Made by a program: the position numbers and the translations under genes. The notes below the pieces were generated by a model. It saw only the letters and a list, made by a program, of their open reading frames with translations, searched no databases and was not told where the DNA came from. From the NCBI GenBank assembly GCA_905182455.1, contig CAJJBJ010000010.1:1-64000 (forward strand): a stretch of 64,000 nt of DNA. Reading direction: 5' to 3'. The DNA comes from an uncultured Planktomarina sp. Lineage in GTDB: Bacteria > Pseudomonadota > Alphaproteobacteria > Rhodobacterales > Rhodobacteraceae. Below are positions 36,166 through 44,874 of this stretch, piece after piece (within the stretch, counting starts at the first letter, position 1; every line of letters starts with the position of its first letter).

Positions 36166-37070
36166 GCGCATTCTCCCATAATCTGCGCAATGGATGTGTC
36201 CATGGTGTGGACCACTTCGGCCAATTCGCGTTTGTCATCGTTGTTCAAGGGTTGAAGCGGTTTGCGCGGCGGCCCCGCATCAATACCGCGCAGAGTGAGC
36301 CCATATTTGATACATTGAACAAACTTTCCACCCTGCTCGAGCACCCGCATTAAGGGCAACATTGCCGACATTATGGCGCGGCCTTTGGTGAAATTTCCCT
36401 CAACCGCACAGGCTTGGTAGAGTGCGATATGCGCCTCAGGTGCAAAATTGGAACCTGCACAAATCCAGCTGCGTGCGCCCCAAGCGAAAAACTCCAACGC
36501 TTGATCATCCATACCGCAAGACAGTGCAATATGTGGATAATCTCTTGCCAACATATGCAGGCGATTGGGATCACCAGAGCTTTCTTTGATCGCGCAGAAA
36601 TTGGGGCTTCGGCCCAGCCGGTCGAGGGTCTCTTCGTCCATATTCACGCACATGCGGCCGGGATAATTGTACAGGATCACAGGCAGATTGGCCGCGCGAT
36701 CAATCGCCAGCGCATGTAGAGCAATCTCGCGCCCGGTTGGATAGGCATACGGCGGGGTTGCGATCAGCAAGGCATCCGCTCCAATGTTTCTGGCCGCCTC
36801 AGCATAGATCACCGAATCTTCGGTGCGGATGGCACCAGTGCCGATGATCATCGGCGCGCGCCCAAAAATTATTTCTTTGGCGATTGTCATCATCTCAATG
36901 CGCTCATCCATGGATTGCGCGTAATACTCTCCGGTGGTTCCTGCGATGATAAGCCCATGCACACCCGCCGTTATGAGATGCTCAATCGTGGCCTCGAGCG
37001 CAGGCCTGTTGAGCGAGAAATCATCATGATAGGGGGTCACGACGGGGGTATAGATGCCCTCAAATTGCAT
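36162..37070 (-). CDS. Dihydrodipicolinate synthase family lyase
   Basis: A 302-residue class I aldolase-fold protein. The Schiff-base lysine is Lys162 (FCAIKESSGD), the phosphate/carboxylate-binding loop is AGTTGEYY (43-50; Thr45-Thr46), and the catalytic tyrosine is in LYNYPGRM (134 or 136). It is unlikely to be DapA because the rest of the sequence diverges and the context is catabolic; relatives include hydroxy-oxo-acid aldolases, N-acetylneuraminate lyase and pyrroline-hydroxycarboxylate deaminase. The ATG at 37070 matches family starts. It overlaps a small upstream ORF and the downstream aldehyde dehydrogenase start. Confidence 0.88.
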   Translation of the reverse strand: MQFEGIYTPVVTPYHDDFSLNRPALEATIEHLITAGVHGLIIAGTTGEYYAQSMDERIEMMTIAKEIIFGRAPMIIGTGAIRTEDSVIYAEAARNIGADALLIATPPYAYPTGREIALHALAIDRAANLPVILYNYPGRMCVNMDEETLDRLGRSPNFCAIKESSGDPNRLHMLARDYPHIALSCGMDDQALEFFAWGARSWICAGSNFAPEAHIALYQACAVEGNFTKGRAIMSAMLPLMRVLEQGGKFVQCIKYGLTLRGIDAGPPRKPLQPLNNDDKRELAEVVHTMDTSIAQIMGECA

Positions 37071-37167
37071 GGCGTTTCTTCTTTTGAGCGGCCACGTCGC
37101 GCGCCGCGGCAAAAGCGCGGCAATGGCTTGAAAGCATGAAGCGCTCGAATTTTCGATGATGTGCCAT
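37060..37167 (-). CDS. Possible 35-residue basic protein before the DHDPS-family gene
   Basis: An ATG at 37167 with a strong AAGGAG five bases upstream opens a 35-codon frame (MAHHRKFERFMLSSHCRAFA and then a lysine-rich end), terminating at a TGA 11 bases inside the DHDPS-family gene. The good ribosome binding site and the overlap suggest a translated leader or small protein coupling translation to the lyase gene. No family is known to me. It could be a chance ORF. Confidence 0.4.
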   Translation of the reverse strand: MAHHRKFERFMLSSHCRAFAAARDVAAQKKKRHAI

Positions 37168-37260
37168 TCAGTCTCCTTGCCGAAAAGTGTATCGGCTCGG
37201 AGCAATTTGTTTGGGCTGTTGGCGACGTTTTATGGGATCATCTGCGACTTCGTTGCGATG

Positions 37261-38046
37261 TTATGGGGTGGTCCGGCCATAAAAGCCCAAATGCTCTTCT
37301 GCAGAGAACTTGCGGCCGGGCGCATCAAAATAAGTTAAAACGGCATTGATACGCGGGATTTCCCCCTCAACCGGTGTAACTCGATGGGCGGTGTTCACGC
37401 CACGAAACACGTTCAAAGTGCCCGCATCCTGTGGGCAGAGGGTTGTGTCCAGCTCACCGTTCAAAAGCGCTGCAACCCCATCGTAATTTGGATCTTCTTC
37501 AGAGCGTAGATCGCGTAAATACTCAAACGCACCACCCGCGCTGGGGGTCTGTAGCAGCAATGTGGTGGTGAATTCTGACCGGTCAAAATGCCAGTTAAGC
37601 GCTTCGCCGTCATAATAGGTCATGACATTTGCGCCAGCGATGCGATCATCCATTGGGAACAATGCGGATTTTTGCATCACATCGGCCAAAAAACTGGCAA
37701 AGGCGGGCCAATCATACAGCTGTGTGATGGCGGAGCCCTCGATTTGATCGGCGCAAATTGTGTGATTGGCGGTTTGGCGCAGTTGGAGGGCTGGGTGATC
37801 CGGGGCCAGGCCCAGAATGATTTTCTTGAAATAGATGTTATGGGTGCGGCGGTGCACAAAGGCCTCGGTGGCGATCACTGGATTGACCCGCTCTAAGGTC
37901 TCGCGCAGCGCTTCTGGGTGCAGAAATCCGGGAAGATTGAACAGGCCGTTATCTGCCAAATCCGCCCTGCATTGCGCCACAAGAGCATGGTAGGCGGGGC
38001 TGTCTGGTTGGTCGATTGGGTATGTTGCGGTGTCGATGATATCCAT
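37261..38046 (-). CDS. Fe(II)/2-oxoglutarate oxygenase, HalD/BesD-like
   Basis: A 261-residue protein that resembles the HalD/BesD (ArpA) group of iron/2-oxoglutarate enzymes, which halogenate or hydroxylate free amino acids. The iron triad is visible: His153 and Asp155 in NWHFDRSEFTTTLLLQ, and His221 in NTAHRVTPVEG, with an Arg nearby for 2-oxoglutarate. True halogenases of this group have Gly instead of the Asp, so this one should be a hydroxylase. The ATG at 38046 is used rather than a TTG four codons upstream. It heads the 31-38 kb operon, with about 190 bases before the lyase gene. Confidence 0.8.
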   Translation of the reverse strand: MDIIDTATYPIDQPDSPAYHALVAQCRADLADNGLFNLPGFLHPEALRETLERVNPVIATEAFVHRRTHNIYFKKIILGLAPDHPALQLRQTANHTICADQIEGSAITQLYDWPAFASFLADVMQKSALFPMDDRIAGANVMTYYDGEALNWHFDRSEFTTTLLLQTPSAGGAFEYLRDLRSEEDPNYDGVAALLNGELDTTLCPQDAGTLNVFRGVNTAHRVTPVEGEIPRINAVLTYFDAPGRKFSAEEHLGFYGRTTP

Positions 38047-38079
38047 GGCAGAATACAATCCAAATTATAGGGCTGTGTC

Positions 38080-38109
38080 AAAAAGAAAGACGCCGGGCAA
38101 GCCCGACGT
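38080..38109 (-). terminator. Rho-independent terminator of leuB
   Basis: On the minus strand ACGTCGGGC and GCCCGGCGT pair (one G-U) with a two-base TT between the arms, followed by CTTTCTTTTT, 25 bases after the leuB stop. Confidence 0.8.
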
Positions 38110-38134
38110 TTTGCAGTTTTTAGATAGTGGTCAC

Positions 38135-39241
38135 CTAGAGGCTGGCTGTAAGAGCCTCAAGAATAGCATCACCCATTTGCGATGTTGTCACTGCGGTATC
38201 GCCTTCAGCTTGCAAAAGGTCTGCGGTGCGAATGCCATCTGCGAGGACTTTCTCAACAGCTGTTTCAATCCGTGTGGCCTCTTCTCCAAGATCAAACGAA
38301 TAACGCAGAGCCATTGCAAAAGACAAAACACATGCCGAGGGGTTGGCTTTGCCTTGGCTGGAAATATCTGGGGCCGAGCCGTGCACCGGTTCGTAGAGCG
38401 CTTTCGGGCGGCCATTTTCCATCGGTGAACCAAGGCTGGCAGATGGCAGCATGCCGAGCGAGCCGGTCAACATGGCTGCACAATCCGATAGGATGTCACC
38501 AAATAGATTGTCCGTGAGAATCACATCAAATTGTTTGGGCGCACGAACTAGCTGCATTGCACCATTATCTGCATACATATGTGTCAATTCCACATCCGCA
38601 TAATCAGCTTGATGCACTTCAGTTACCACGTCGCGCCACAGAACGCCGGCTTCCATCACATTTGCTTTTTCCATGGAACACACACGATTGCTCCGACGAC
38701 GCGCCAGTTCAAAGGCAGCGCGGGCGACACGCTCAATTTCAGATTCTGTATAGCGATGGGTGTTGATCCCGACGCGTTCATTGCCTTCTTTGAAAATGCC
38801 GCGTGGTTCGCCAAAGTAGCTGCCTGAGGTTAATTCACGGACGATCATAATGTCCAAACCAGCCACAATATCGCGCTTTAGTGAGGAAAAATCGGCCAAA
38901 GCATCAAAACACTGCGCTGGGCGTAGGTTGGCAAAAAGGTCCATTTCTTTGCGCAGGCGCAGCAATCCGCGCTCAGGCTTCAAGCTGAAATCAAGGTTAT
39001 CATAGGCTGGGCCCCCAACAGCCCCAAGCAAAACTGCATCTACCGATTGCGCTTTGGCCATGGTGTCGTCATGCAGCGGCACGCCGTGCACGTCATAGGC
39101 GGCACCGCCGACCAAATCTTCAGAAACGTCAAATTTAATGTGACGGTGGGTTTCAAGCCAGTTAATGACTTTGCGTACTTCGGTCATGACTTCAGGGCCA
39201 ATGCCATCGCCAGGTAGAATAAGGAGGGAGTGGGTGCTCAT
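38135..39241 (-). CDS. leuB: 3-isopropylmalate dehydrogenase
   Basis: A 368-residue enzyme oxidising and decarboxylating 3-isopropylmalate in leucine synthesis. Motifs are [11 protein letters not shown] at the N-terminus, the substrate region [16 protein letters not shown], the tyrosine-containing [11 protein letters not shown] stretch and the NAD-binding [16 protein letters not shown]. The ATG at 39241 follows AAAGGG; an upstream ATG adds five residues. It is separated from leuCD by the decayed gene at 39322-40043. Confidence 0.96.
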   Translation of the reverse strand: MSTHSLLILPGDGIGPEVMTEVRKVINWLETHRHIKFDVSEDLVGGAAYDVHGVPLHDDTMAKAQSVDAVLLGAVGGPAYDNLDFSLKPERGLLRLRKEMDLFANLRPAQCFDALADFSSLKRDIVAGLDIMIVRELTSGSYFGEPRGIFKEGNERVGINTHRYTESEIERVARAAFELARRRSNRVCSMEKANVMEAGVLWRDVVTEVHQADYADVELTHMYADNGAMQLVRAPKQFDVILTDNLFGDILSDCAAMLTGSLGMLPSASLGSPMENGRPKALYEPVHGSAPDISSQGKANPSACVLSFAMALRYSFDLGEEATRIETAVEKVLADGIRTADLLQAEGDTAVTTSQMGDAILEALTASL

Positions 39242-39321
39242 GAAAAGCCCTTTCAATTGTCTCAGATTGCTGAATACCGCTCAGGGCTAGTGGGGTCAAG
39301 GAATTGAGTTACCCATCCAAA

Positions 39322-40043
39322 TCAATCGGTGAGGGCTGGCTTCAGCAACAGCACCGTGGGCCAATGCACCGCACTGCCGTGCACGAGAAAATCGCGCGAG
39401 GGCAGTATATAGCTGACGCGCAGGTTCCCTGGCTGGCTGTTTGTTTGGCCAATCAACTGCGTCGAGGCTTGGAATGCCTATATTGCTCGGATTTGCCCCG
39501 GCTTCGACCCCGGCGTTTTTTGGGCGCGTGGTGGGCGAGCAGAGCTGCCGTCGTGCCGCGCAAGCCTTCGCTGTCGATATCCACGCTGGTTTACACCCCA
39601 GTATTTGGGCGCGGCACCAACAGATATGGCATGGCCCAGCCCGCGGCGTTCAAAGCATCTTTAAACGCCCGCGCTGCTCGCAATTGTGCATCCCAATCGA
39701 AGCTTTGCAGGGCTAAGATGTTGGGTTTGGTCTGTGCGATCACTTTCAGAACCGCACGAATTTTCTGGTCTTTCCCGCGGAGGATGTCGCGGGACAAAAG
39801 TCTCGGCGCAGTGCGCTCAAGAACTGTGGTATAGGTGGCAAGGCGCACAGTGTGACTCAACCCTGGATCTGGTGAGACCAAGCAGAAAAAAGCAGGGTGC
39901 CCAATTTTTGGATAAAGCGGCGCGTGCTGCGGACTCCAGTTCTGCGACCGCGCGCAAAGCGCACTGATTGAGATAGCAGTTTTGAAAAGATGACCGCGTG
40001 GGGATCTAACGTTGTGCTCATGTTGCGCAGGGGTGAAGCGCAA
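39322..40043 (-). pseudogene. Decayed endonuclease/exonuclease/phosphatase (EEP) family gene
   Basis: The open part (39591-39855) reads RLATYTTVLERTAPRLLSRD, then ILRGKDQKIRAVLKVIAQ and LVPRPNTGV, the N-terminal third of secreted EEP-family hydrolases, and stops at a TAA. Past the stop, remnants of the family C-terminus continue in shifting frames: VDIDSEGLRGTTAALLAHHA, then SLDAVDWPNKQP in a second frame, then GNLRVSYILPSRDFLVHGSA in a third, ending at a TGA at 39322-39324. The conserved middle of the family (roughly 100-150 residues) is missing. So one stop, two frameshifts and an internal deletion are seen: a genuine pseudogene. The N-terminal limit is uncertain. Confidence 0.75.
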
Positions 40044-40098
40044 AATTTGTTAAGAACTATCTAATTTTGATGGGAAAGAATGCGTTTTTCGGGCTGAT

Positions 40099-40128
40099 GA
40101 AAAAAGGCCAGCCATTTCCGGCTGGCCT
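40099..40128 (-). terminator. Rho-independent terminator of leuCD
   Basis: On the minus strand GGCCAGCC-GGAAAT-GGCTGGCC followed by TTTTTTC, 7 bases after the leuD stop: a perfect 8-bp GC-rich stem with a full T tract. Confidence 0.93.
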
Positions 40129-40134
40129 AAGACT

Positions 40135-40740
40135 TTAAACCCATGGCGCGCTATGTGCCATTTGGCTTTCAAAGGCGTCAATGGAGGCGATTTTTTCCAA
40201 AGTCAGACCGATATCATCCAACCCGTTGATCAGGCAATGTTTGCTATGCTGATCGACGTCAAAGGTGATCACCTCACCATCGGATGTCTCAACGCTTTGG
40301 TTTTCTAGATCGACCACCATGCGCGCATTGCTGCCTTTCCCGGCGTCTTTCATCAGCAGTTGTAGCTCATCTTCGGTCACAATCACCGGCAGGATACCAT
40401 TTTTGAAGCAATTGTTGTAAAAGATATCTGCAAAGCTGGTAGAGATCACGCAGCGGATGCCGAAATCCAGCAGGGCCCAAGGCGCATGCTCGCGCGACGA
40501 GCCGCACCCAAAGTTGTCGCCGGCAACCAAAATATTCACACCTTTATAGGCATCTTTGTTGAGCACGAAATCTGGATTGTCCGTTCCGTCCAGATTGTAG
40601 CGCATCTCATGAAATGCGCTGACCCCAAGGCCGGAGCGTTTGATGGTTTTTAAAAACTGCTTGGGGATGATCATATCTGTATCGATGTTGATCAACGCCA
40701 TTGGTGCGGCAATTGCTGTGAGTTTTTCGAATTTTTCCAT
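40135..40740 (-). CDS. leuD: 3-isopropylmalate dehydratase small subunit
   Basis: A 201-residue swivel-domain subunit that pairs with LeuC to isomerise 2- to 3-isopropylmalate. Family signatures are [18 protein letters not shown]-like residues (here [19 protein letters not shown]) near 12-30 and [17 protein letters not shown] near 74-90. The start shares one base region with the leuC stop, so translation is coupled. It ends in a strong terminator. Confidence 0.96.
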   Translation of the reverse strand: MEKFEKLTAIAAPMALINIDTDMIIPKQFLKTIKRSGLGVSAFHEMRYNLDGTDNPDFVLNKDAYKGVNILVAGDNFGCGSSREHAPWALLDFGIRCVISTSFADIFYNNCFKNGILPVIVTEDELQLLMKDAGKGSNARMVVDLENQSVETSDGEVITFDVDQHSKHCLINGLDDIGLTLEKIASIDAFESQMAHSAPWV

Positions 40741-42143
40741 TACATCATTTCCCGCACATCAGTGAGTTTTCCTGTGATAGCAGCTGCGGCGGCCATGGCT
40801 GGGCTCATCAAGTGAGTGCGCCCGCCGCGCCCTTGGCGGCCTTCAAAGTTGCGGTTAGATGTGGCTGCACAGCGTTCGCCGGGCTGCAACTGATCTGGGT
40901 TCATAGCCAAACACATGGAGCAGCCAGCCAAACGCCATTCAAAACCGGCATCTTTAAAGATATCAGCCAGCCCTTCTTCTTCAGCCTGGGCGCGCACCAG
41001 ACCAGAGCCTGGAACGATCATGGCCCGCATGCCTTCTTTGATTTTTTGACCCTTTAAGATCGCAGCAGCAGCGCGCAGATCTTCTATCCGCCCATTGGTA
41101 CAAGAGCCAATAAAGACCGTATCAATGGTGATATCTTGCAAGGGTGTGCCGGGCGTGAGGCCCATATAGTCCAAACTGCGTTGGGCGGCCCCGACTTTGC
41201 CGCCTTCGAAATCTTTTGCAGCTGGAACATGGGCAGTGATGGGCAGTACATCTTCAGGGCTGGTGCCCCAAGTGACCACGGGCGCAATATCTTCGCCCTT
41301 CATGGTGATGACCTTATCGAAATGGACATCGTCATCGGAATACAAGGTTTTCCAATAGGCCAATGCGGCATCCCAAGTTTCGCCGGTTGGGGCGTTTGGG
41401 CGGCCTTTGCAATAATCGAATGTGGTTTCATCGGGCGCGATCATGCCAGCGCGTGCGCCGCCTTCTATCGCCATGTTGCAGACGGTCATTCGGCCTTCCA
41501 TGGACAGGTTGCGGATGGCTTCGCCGCAATATTCAATCACATAGCCTGTGCCGCCCGCTGTGCCAGTCACGCCGATCACTGCCAGGGTGATGTCCTTTGC
41601 GGTCACGCCAAGGCTCAGCTTGCCGGTGATTTCCACCTTCATGTTCTTTGATTTCTTTTGGATCAAAGTCTGAGTGGCAAGCACATGCTCTACCTCAGAT
41701 GTGCCAATTCCATGGGCCAAAGACCCGAAAGCGCCATGAGTGGCGGTGTGGCTGTCGCCGCAAACAATGGTCATGCCGGGCAGGGTCCAACCCTGTTCAG
41801 GGCCGATGATATGCACTATACCTTGGCGCACGTCGTCAACCGGATAGTAGACCAAGCCAAATTCACGGGCGTTGGTGTCAAGCGCATCCACCTGAATGCG
41901 GCTCTCTTCGTTTTCAATACCTTTCAAACGGTCCAAAGTAGTTGGCACGTTGTGATCGGGCACAGCGATAGTTTTTTCTGGAGCACGTACTGTGCGACCT
42001 GTCATCCGCAGACCTTCAAAGGCTTGAGGGCTTGTGACCTCATGAACCAAATGCCGGTCAATATAAAGCAAACAGGTGCCGTCATCGGCTTCATGCGCCA
42101 TATGCGCGTCCCAGATTTTGTCATAGAGTGTTTTAGGGGCCAT
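40740..42143 (-). CDS. leuC: 3-isopropylmalate dehydratase large subunit
   Basis: A 467-residue aconitase-family subunit carrying a 4Fe-4S cluster. Cluster cysteines are in [13 protein letters not shown] and in [10 protein letters not shown] (the C-x-x-C pair), and the N-terminal [14 protein letters not shown] and [13 protein letters not shown] segments are standard. It is the first gene of the leuCD operon; leuB is separate. No leader peptide rich in leucine codons is visible upstream. Confidence 0.97.
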   Translation of the reverse strand: MAPKTLYDKIWDAHMAHEADDGTCLLYIDRHLVHEVTSPQAFEGLRMTGRTVRAPEKTIAVPDHNVPTTLDRLKGIENEESRIQVDALDTNAREFGLVYYPVDDVRQGIVHIIGPEQGWTLPGMTIVCGDSHTATHGAFGSLAHGIGTSEVEHVLATQTLIQKKSKNMKVEITGKLSLGVTAKDITLAVIGVTGTAGGTGYVIEYCGEAIRNLSMEGRMTVCNMAIEGGARAGMIAPDETTFDYCKGRPNAPTGETWDAALAYWKTLYSDDDVHFDKVITMKGEDIAPVVTWGTSPEDVLPITAHVPAAKDFEGGKVGAAQRSLDYMGLTPGTPLQDITIDTVFIGSCTNGRIEDLRAAAAILKGQKIKEGMRAMIVPGSGLVRAQAEEEGLADIFKDAGFEWRLAGCSMCLAMNPDQLQPGERCAATSNRNFEGRQGRGGRTHLMSPAMAAAAAITGKLTDVREMM

Positions 42144-42287
42144 ATTCGGCGTTCCTTATATATCGTCTAATTTGTGGTTTCTTCGCAGTGAGGCTTTGAG
42201 CTCAGAGGCGCGGTCGCAGGCTGGATTTTGCGACACCAAAAAATCGCCAAGGCAGGCGTGCGCGATCCGAGATATCAAAGATCATAT

Positions 42288-42535
42288 TCATGCCCCCGAA
42301 TAACCCGCTCGCAGGTCTGTTACAAGCCTTCTGATGATCCATGGCGCCAGGGCCCTCGGGCGGGCGTCTGGCATAAATTCCAACAAGTCGGCAGGCTGGC
42401 AGTCCAATACTTGGCAGACCTTCTCCAAAGCATCGAATCGCAGCCCGTTCACCTTGCCGGATTTCAACAGGCTGAGATTGGCCTCCGGCAGGCCGATTTG
42501 GGTGACAAGGTCTTTCGATAAATCTTGCGAGTCCT
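42288..42535 (-). pseudogene. Small XRE (Cro/CI-like) regulator without a usable start
   Basis: On the minus strand a frame reads DSQDLSKDLVTQIGLPEANL, SLLKSGKVNGLRFDALEKVC, QVLDCQPADLLEFMPD and ends GAYSGA-like at a TGA (42288-42290). This is the helix-turn-helix of short YozG-type XRE regulators. The frame is blocked by TGA-TAG just upstream of the first Asp, with no ATG, GTG or TTG in frame, so the N-terminal 15-20 residues are lost or frameshifted (an ATG at 42540 is one frame off). A single inserted or missing base near 42530 would explain it. Confidence 0.65.
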
Positions 42536-42696
42536 ATCATGTTGAGCCCTGGCTCTATTGTTTGACCTTAAGCGCAGTTTGCGCAAAGTGGTCCCCGATC
42601 AACACAGTTTTTTAATCTCTCATAGAGACGATTGAAGACTCCTGTTTACAATGCTAGTGAGTTTTCACCCGGCGCCGGGAGGATGCGGCGTATTGT

Positions 42697-43119
42697 TTGG
42701 AGGACACGGTCCTGTCTTTGACGTCTGACGCGGAAGGATCCGCGCGCAAATTGGCCAAGGGCCAATCGAGTGCTACGAGCGATGCCATTTTGGCTGCCGT
42801 TTTAAAATCCCTAAATGATGATAAAGCCGAGGATGTGGTGCAAATTGATTTGCGCGGCATTTCGCAAATTGGCGATCACATGGTGATTTGCTCTGGTCGC
42901 TCCACTCGTCAGGTGGCGGCGATCTCTGAAAAGCTGAAAAACCGCTTGAAGGATGACTTGGGCATTTTCTCCAAGCTGGAAGGCAAGGGCACGGGTGACT
43001 GGGTGCTTGTGGATACGGGCGATGTGATTGTGCATGTGTTCCGTCCAGAAGTACGCGAGTTTTACCAACTTGACCAAATGTGGTTGGAGCCAGGAGCACC
43101 AGCCCCCTCCGAGGCATAA
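42697..43119 (+). CDS. rsfS: Ribosome silencing factor
   Basis: A 140-residue RsfS (DUF143) protein that binds ribosomal protein uL14 and blocks subunit joining when nutrients are low. The conserved core is AEDVVQIDLRGISQIGDHMV, ICSGRSTRQVAAI and GTGDWVLVDTGDVIVHVFRP. No ATG is in frame near the start; TTG at 42697 or TTG at 42718 are the candidates, each with a purine-rich GGAGGA about 13 bases upstream, so the N-terminus is uncertain. The stop overlaps the rlmH start (TAATG). Confidence 0.9.
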   Translation: MEDTVLSLTSDAEGSARKLAKGQSSATSDAILAAVLKSLNDDKAEDVVQIDLRGISQIGDHMVICSGRSTRQVAAISEKLKNRLKDDLGIFSKLEGKGTGDWVLVDTGDVIVHVFRPEVREFYQLDQMWLEPGAPAPSEA

Positions 43120-43589
43120 TGCGTCTGCGCATTATTGCTATCGGACGTCTGCGCAACGGCCCAGAAAAAGACCTTATTGAAGATTATATCGCCCGGTTTA
43201 ACCGTACCGGGCGCCCCCTTGGCTTGGGTCCCGTTGAGTTTAGCGAGCTGGAAGACAAAAAAGGTGGCGGTAAAGCGGCCGAAGGCGCGCTTTTAAGCAA
43301 GGCCATTCCGTCAGGTGCTGCGGTGATTGCGCTGGATGAGCATGGCACATTGCAAACCTCCCCTGATTTCTCACAAAACCTAGCCCGCATTCGCGATCAA
43401 GCACCCTCTGAGCTGATCTTTGTCATCGGTGGGGCTGATGGTTTGGCGCCTGAGGTTTTGGCGCGTGCGGATGCGAAATTGAGCTTCGGCAAAATGGTGT
43501 GGCCGCATATGCTGGCCCGGGTGATGCTCACCGAGCAGCTATACCGTGCCGCATCGATCCTTTCTGGTGGCCCTTATCACCGGGTTTAG
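43119..43589 (+). CDS. rlmH: 23S rRNA (pseudouridine-1915-N3)-methyltransferase
   Basis: A 156-residue SPOUT methyltransferase that methylates pseudouridine 1915 in helix 69 of 23S rRNA. The knotted SAM site is seen as VIGGADGLAPEVL and the C-terminal KMVWPHMLARVMLTEQLYRA. The start overlaps the rsfS stop by one base, the standard rsfS-rlmH pair linked to ribosome function. Confidence 0.96.
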   Translation: MRLRIIAIGRLRNGPEKDLIEDYIARFNRTGRPLGLGPVEFSELEDKKGGGKAAEGALLSKAIPSGAAVIALDEHGTLQTSPDFSQNLARIRDQAPSELIFVIGGADGLAPEVLARADAKLSFGKMVWPHMLARVMLTEQLYRAASILSGGPYHRV

Positions 43590-43677
43590 ATCGTTACAGT
43601 TAGATGATCTGTGGATGGAAAAGGGTTGTAAATGTCCCCAAGCCTGCCCTAGAGTTTGACGAAATTTAGGGAGTCTG

Positions 43678-44793
43678 ATGATGCGAACACGTGCCGCCGT
43701 TGCCATGGAATCTGGCAAACCACTTGAAATCATGGATGTGAATCTCGAAGGCCCAAAGGCTGGCGAAGTTTTGGTCGAAATTAAGGCGACAGGGATTTGT
43801 CATACCGATGAATTCACCCGATCCGGTGCTGATCCCGAAGGCATGTTTCCAGCCATTTTGGGCCATGAGGGCGCGGGCATTGTGTTGGAATGTGGCCCCG
43901 GCGTCACGGGCCTAAAACCTGGTGATCACGTCATTCCACTCTACACGCCGGAGTGTCGCGAGTGCGACTATTGTCTCAACCCAAAAACCAACCTCTGCCA
44001 AGCGATCCGCAGCACCCAAGGTCAGGGGCTTATGCCTGATGGCACCAGCCGGTTCTCAATGCTCGATGGCACGCCAATTTTACACTACATGGGCTGTTCT
44101 ACTTTTGCCAATTATACGGTTTTACCTGAGATTGCTTTGGCGAAAGTGCGCCCAGATGCACCTTTTGATAAGATTTGCTATATTGGTTGTGGCGTCACGA
44201 CGGGCATTGGAGCGGTGATCAACACCGCCAAAGTTGAGATTGGCAGCACGGCGATTGTGTTTGGTTTAGGTGGTATTGGTCTCAACGTGATCCAAGGTCT
44301 ACGATTGGCTGGGGCGGATCAAATTGTGGGGGTGGATTTAAATCCTGGCAAGATTGAGATGGCCACGCACTTTGGCATGACAGATTTCGTGAACCCCAAA
44401 GATGTCACCGGTGATTTGGTGGCGCATTTGGTGGCGCTCACCGGCGGCGGCGCAGATTATACTTTCGACGCGACTGGAAACGTAGATGTTATGCGCACTG
44501 CTTTGGAAGCGGCTCACAAAGGATGGGGCGAAAGCGTGATCATCGGCGTGGCCCCGGCTGGCGCTGAAATCAGCACACGCCCATTCCAGCTGGTCACCGG
44601 GCGCGTTTGGCGTGGTACTGCCTTTGGCGGCGCGCGCGGTCGCACTGATGTGCCTAAGATTGTTGATTGGTACATGGACGGGAAAATTGAGATTGATGCC
44701 ATGATCACCCACACCATGCCTTTGGAGGATATCAACAAAGGTTTTGATTTGATGCATGCGGGTAAATCTATTCGCGCGGTTGTCGAATTCTAA
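43678..44793 (+). CDS. S-(hydroxymethyl)glutathione dehydrogenase (class III ADH)
   Basis: A 371-residue zinc alcohol dehydrogenase of class III, oxidising the glutathione adduct of formaldehyde to S-formylglutathione. Catalytic zinc ligands are Cys41 (GICHTDE) and His63-Glu64 (LGHEGAG); structural zinc cysteines are 93, 96, 99 and 107 (CRECDYCLNPKTNLC). The NAD site is GLGGIGLNVIQG. Two ATGs start the frame. With fghA 1.1 kb downstream it forms the glutathione-dependent formaldehyde detoxification route. A terminator follows. Confidence 0.95.
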   Translation: MMRTRAAVAMESGKPLEIMDVNLEGPKAGEVLVEIKATGICHTDEFTRSGADPEGMFPAILGHEGAGIVLECGPGVTGLKPGDHVIPLYTPECRECDYCLNPKTNLCQAIRSTQGQGLMPDGTSRFSMLDGTPILHYMGCSTFANYTVLPEIALAKVRPDAPFDKICYIGCGVTTGIGAVINTAKVEIGSTAIVFGLGGIGLNVIQGLRLAGADQIVGVDLNPGKIEMATHFGMTDFVNPKDVTGDLVAHLVALTGGGADYTFDATGNVDVMRTALEAAHKGWGESVIIGVAPAGAEISTRPFQLVTGRVWRGTAFGGARGRTDVPKIVDWYMDGKIEIDAMITHTMPLEDINKGFDLMHAGKSIRAVVEF

Positions 44794-44830
44794 TTTCAGG
44801 GCTTTTCCCCAGAAATTTTAAGACTACAAT

Positions 44831-44854
44831 AAAAGGGTGCGGATGCGCCCTTTT
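44831..44854 (+). terminator. Rho-independent terminator after the class III ADH
   Basis: AAAAGGGTGC and GCGCCCTTTT pair (one G-U) around GGAT; the 3' arm itself supplies the T run. It ends 20 bases before the AEC transporter start. Confidence 0.75.
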
Positions 44855-44874
44855 AAGTAAGAAGTTTATTGTCC

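Noticed and set aside
36162-37070. dapA of lysine synthesis
   Set aside because: The operon is catabolic, and the sequence away from the catalytic residues is unlike DapA; kept at family level.
37261-38046. Amino-acid halogenase
   Set aside because: The iron-binding position holds Asp, not the Gly needed for chloride.
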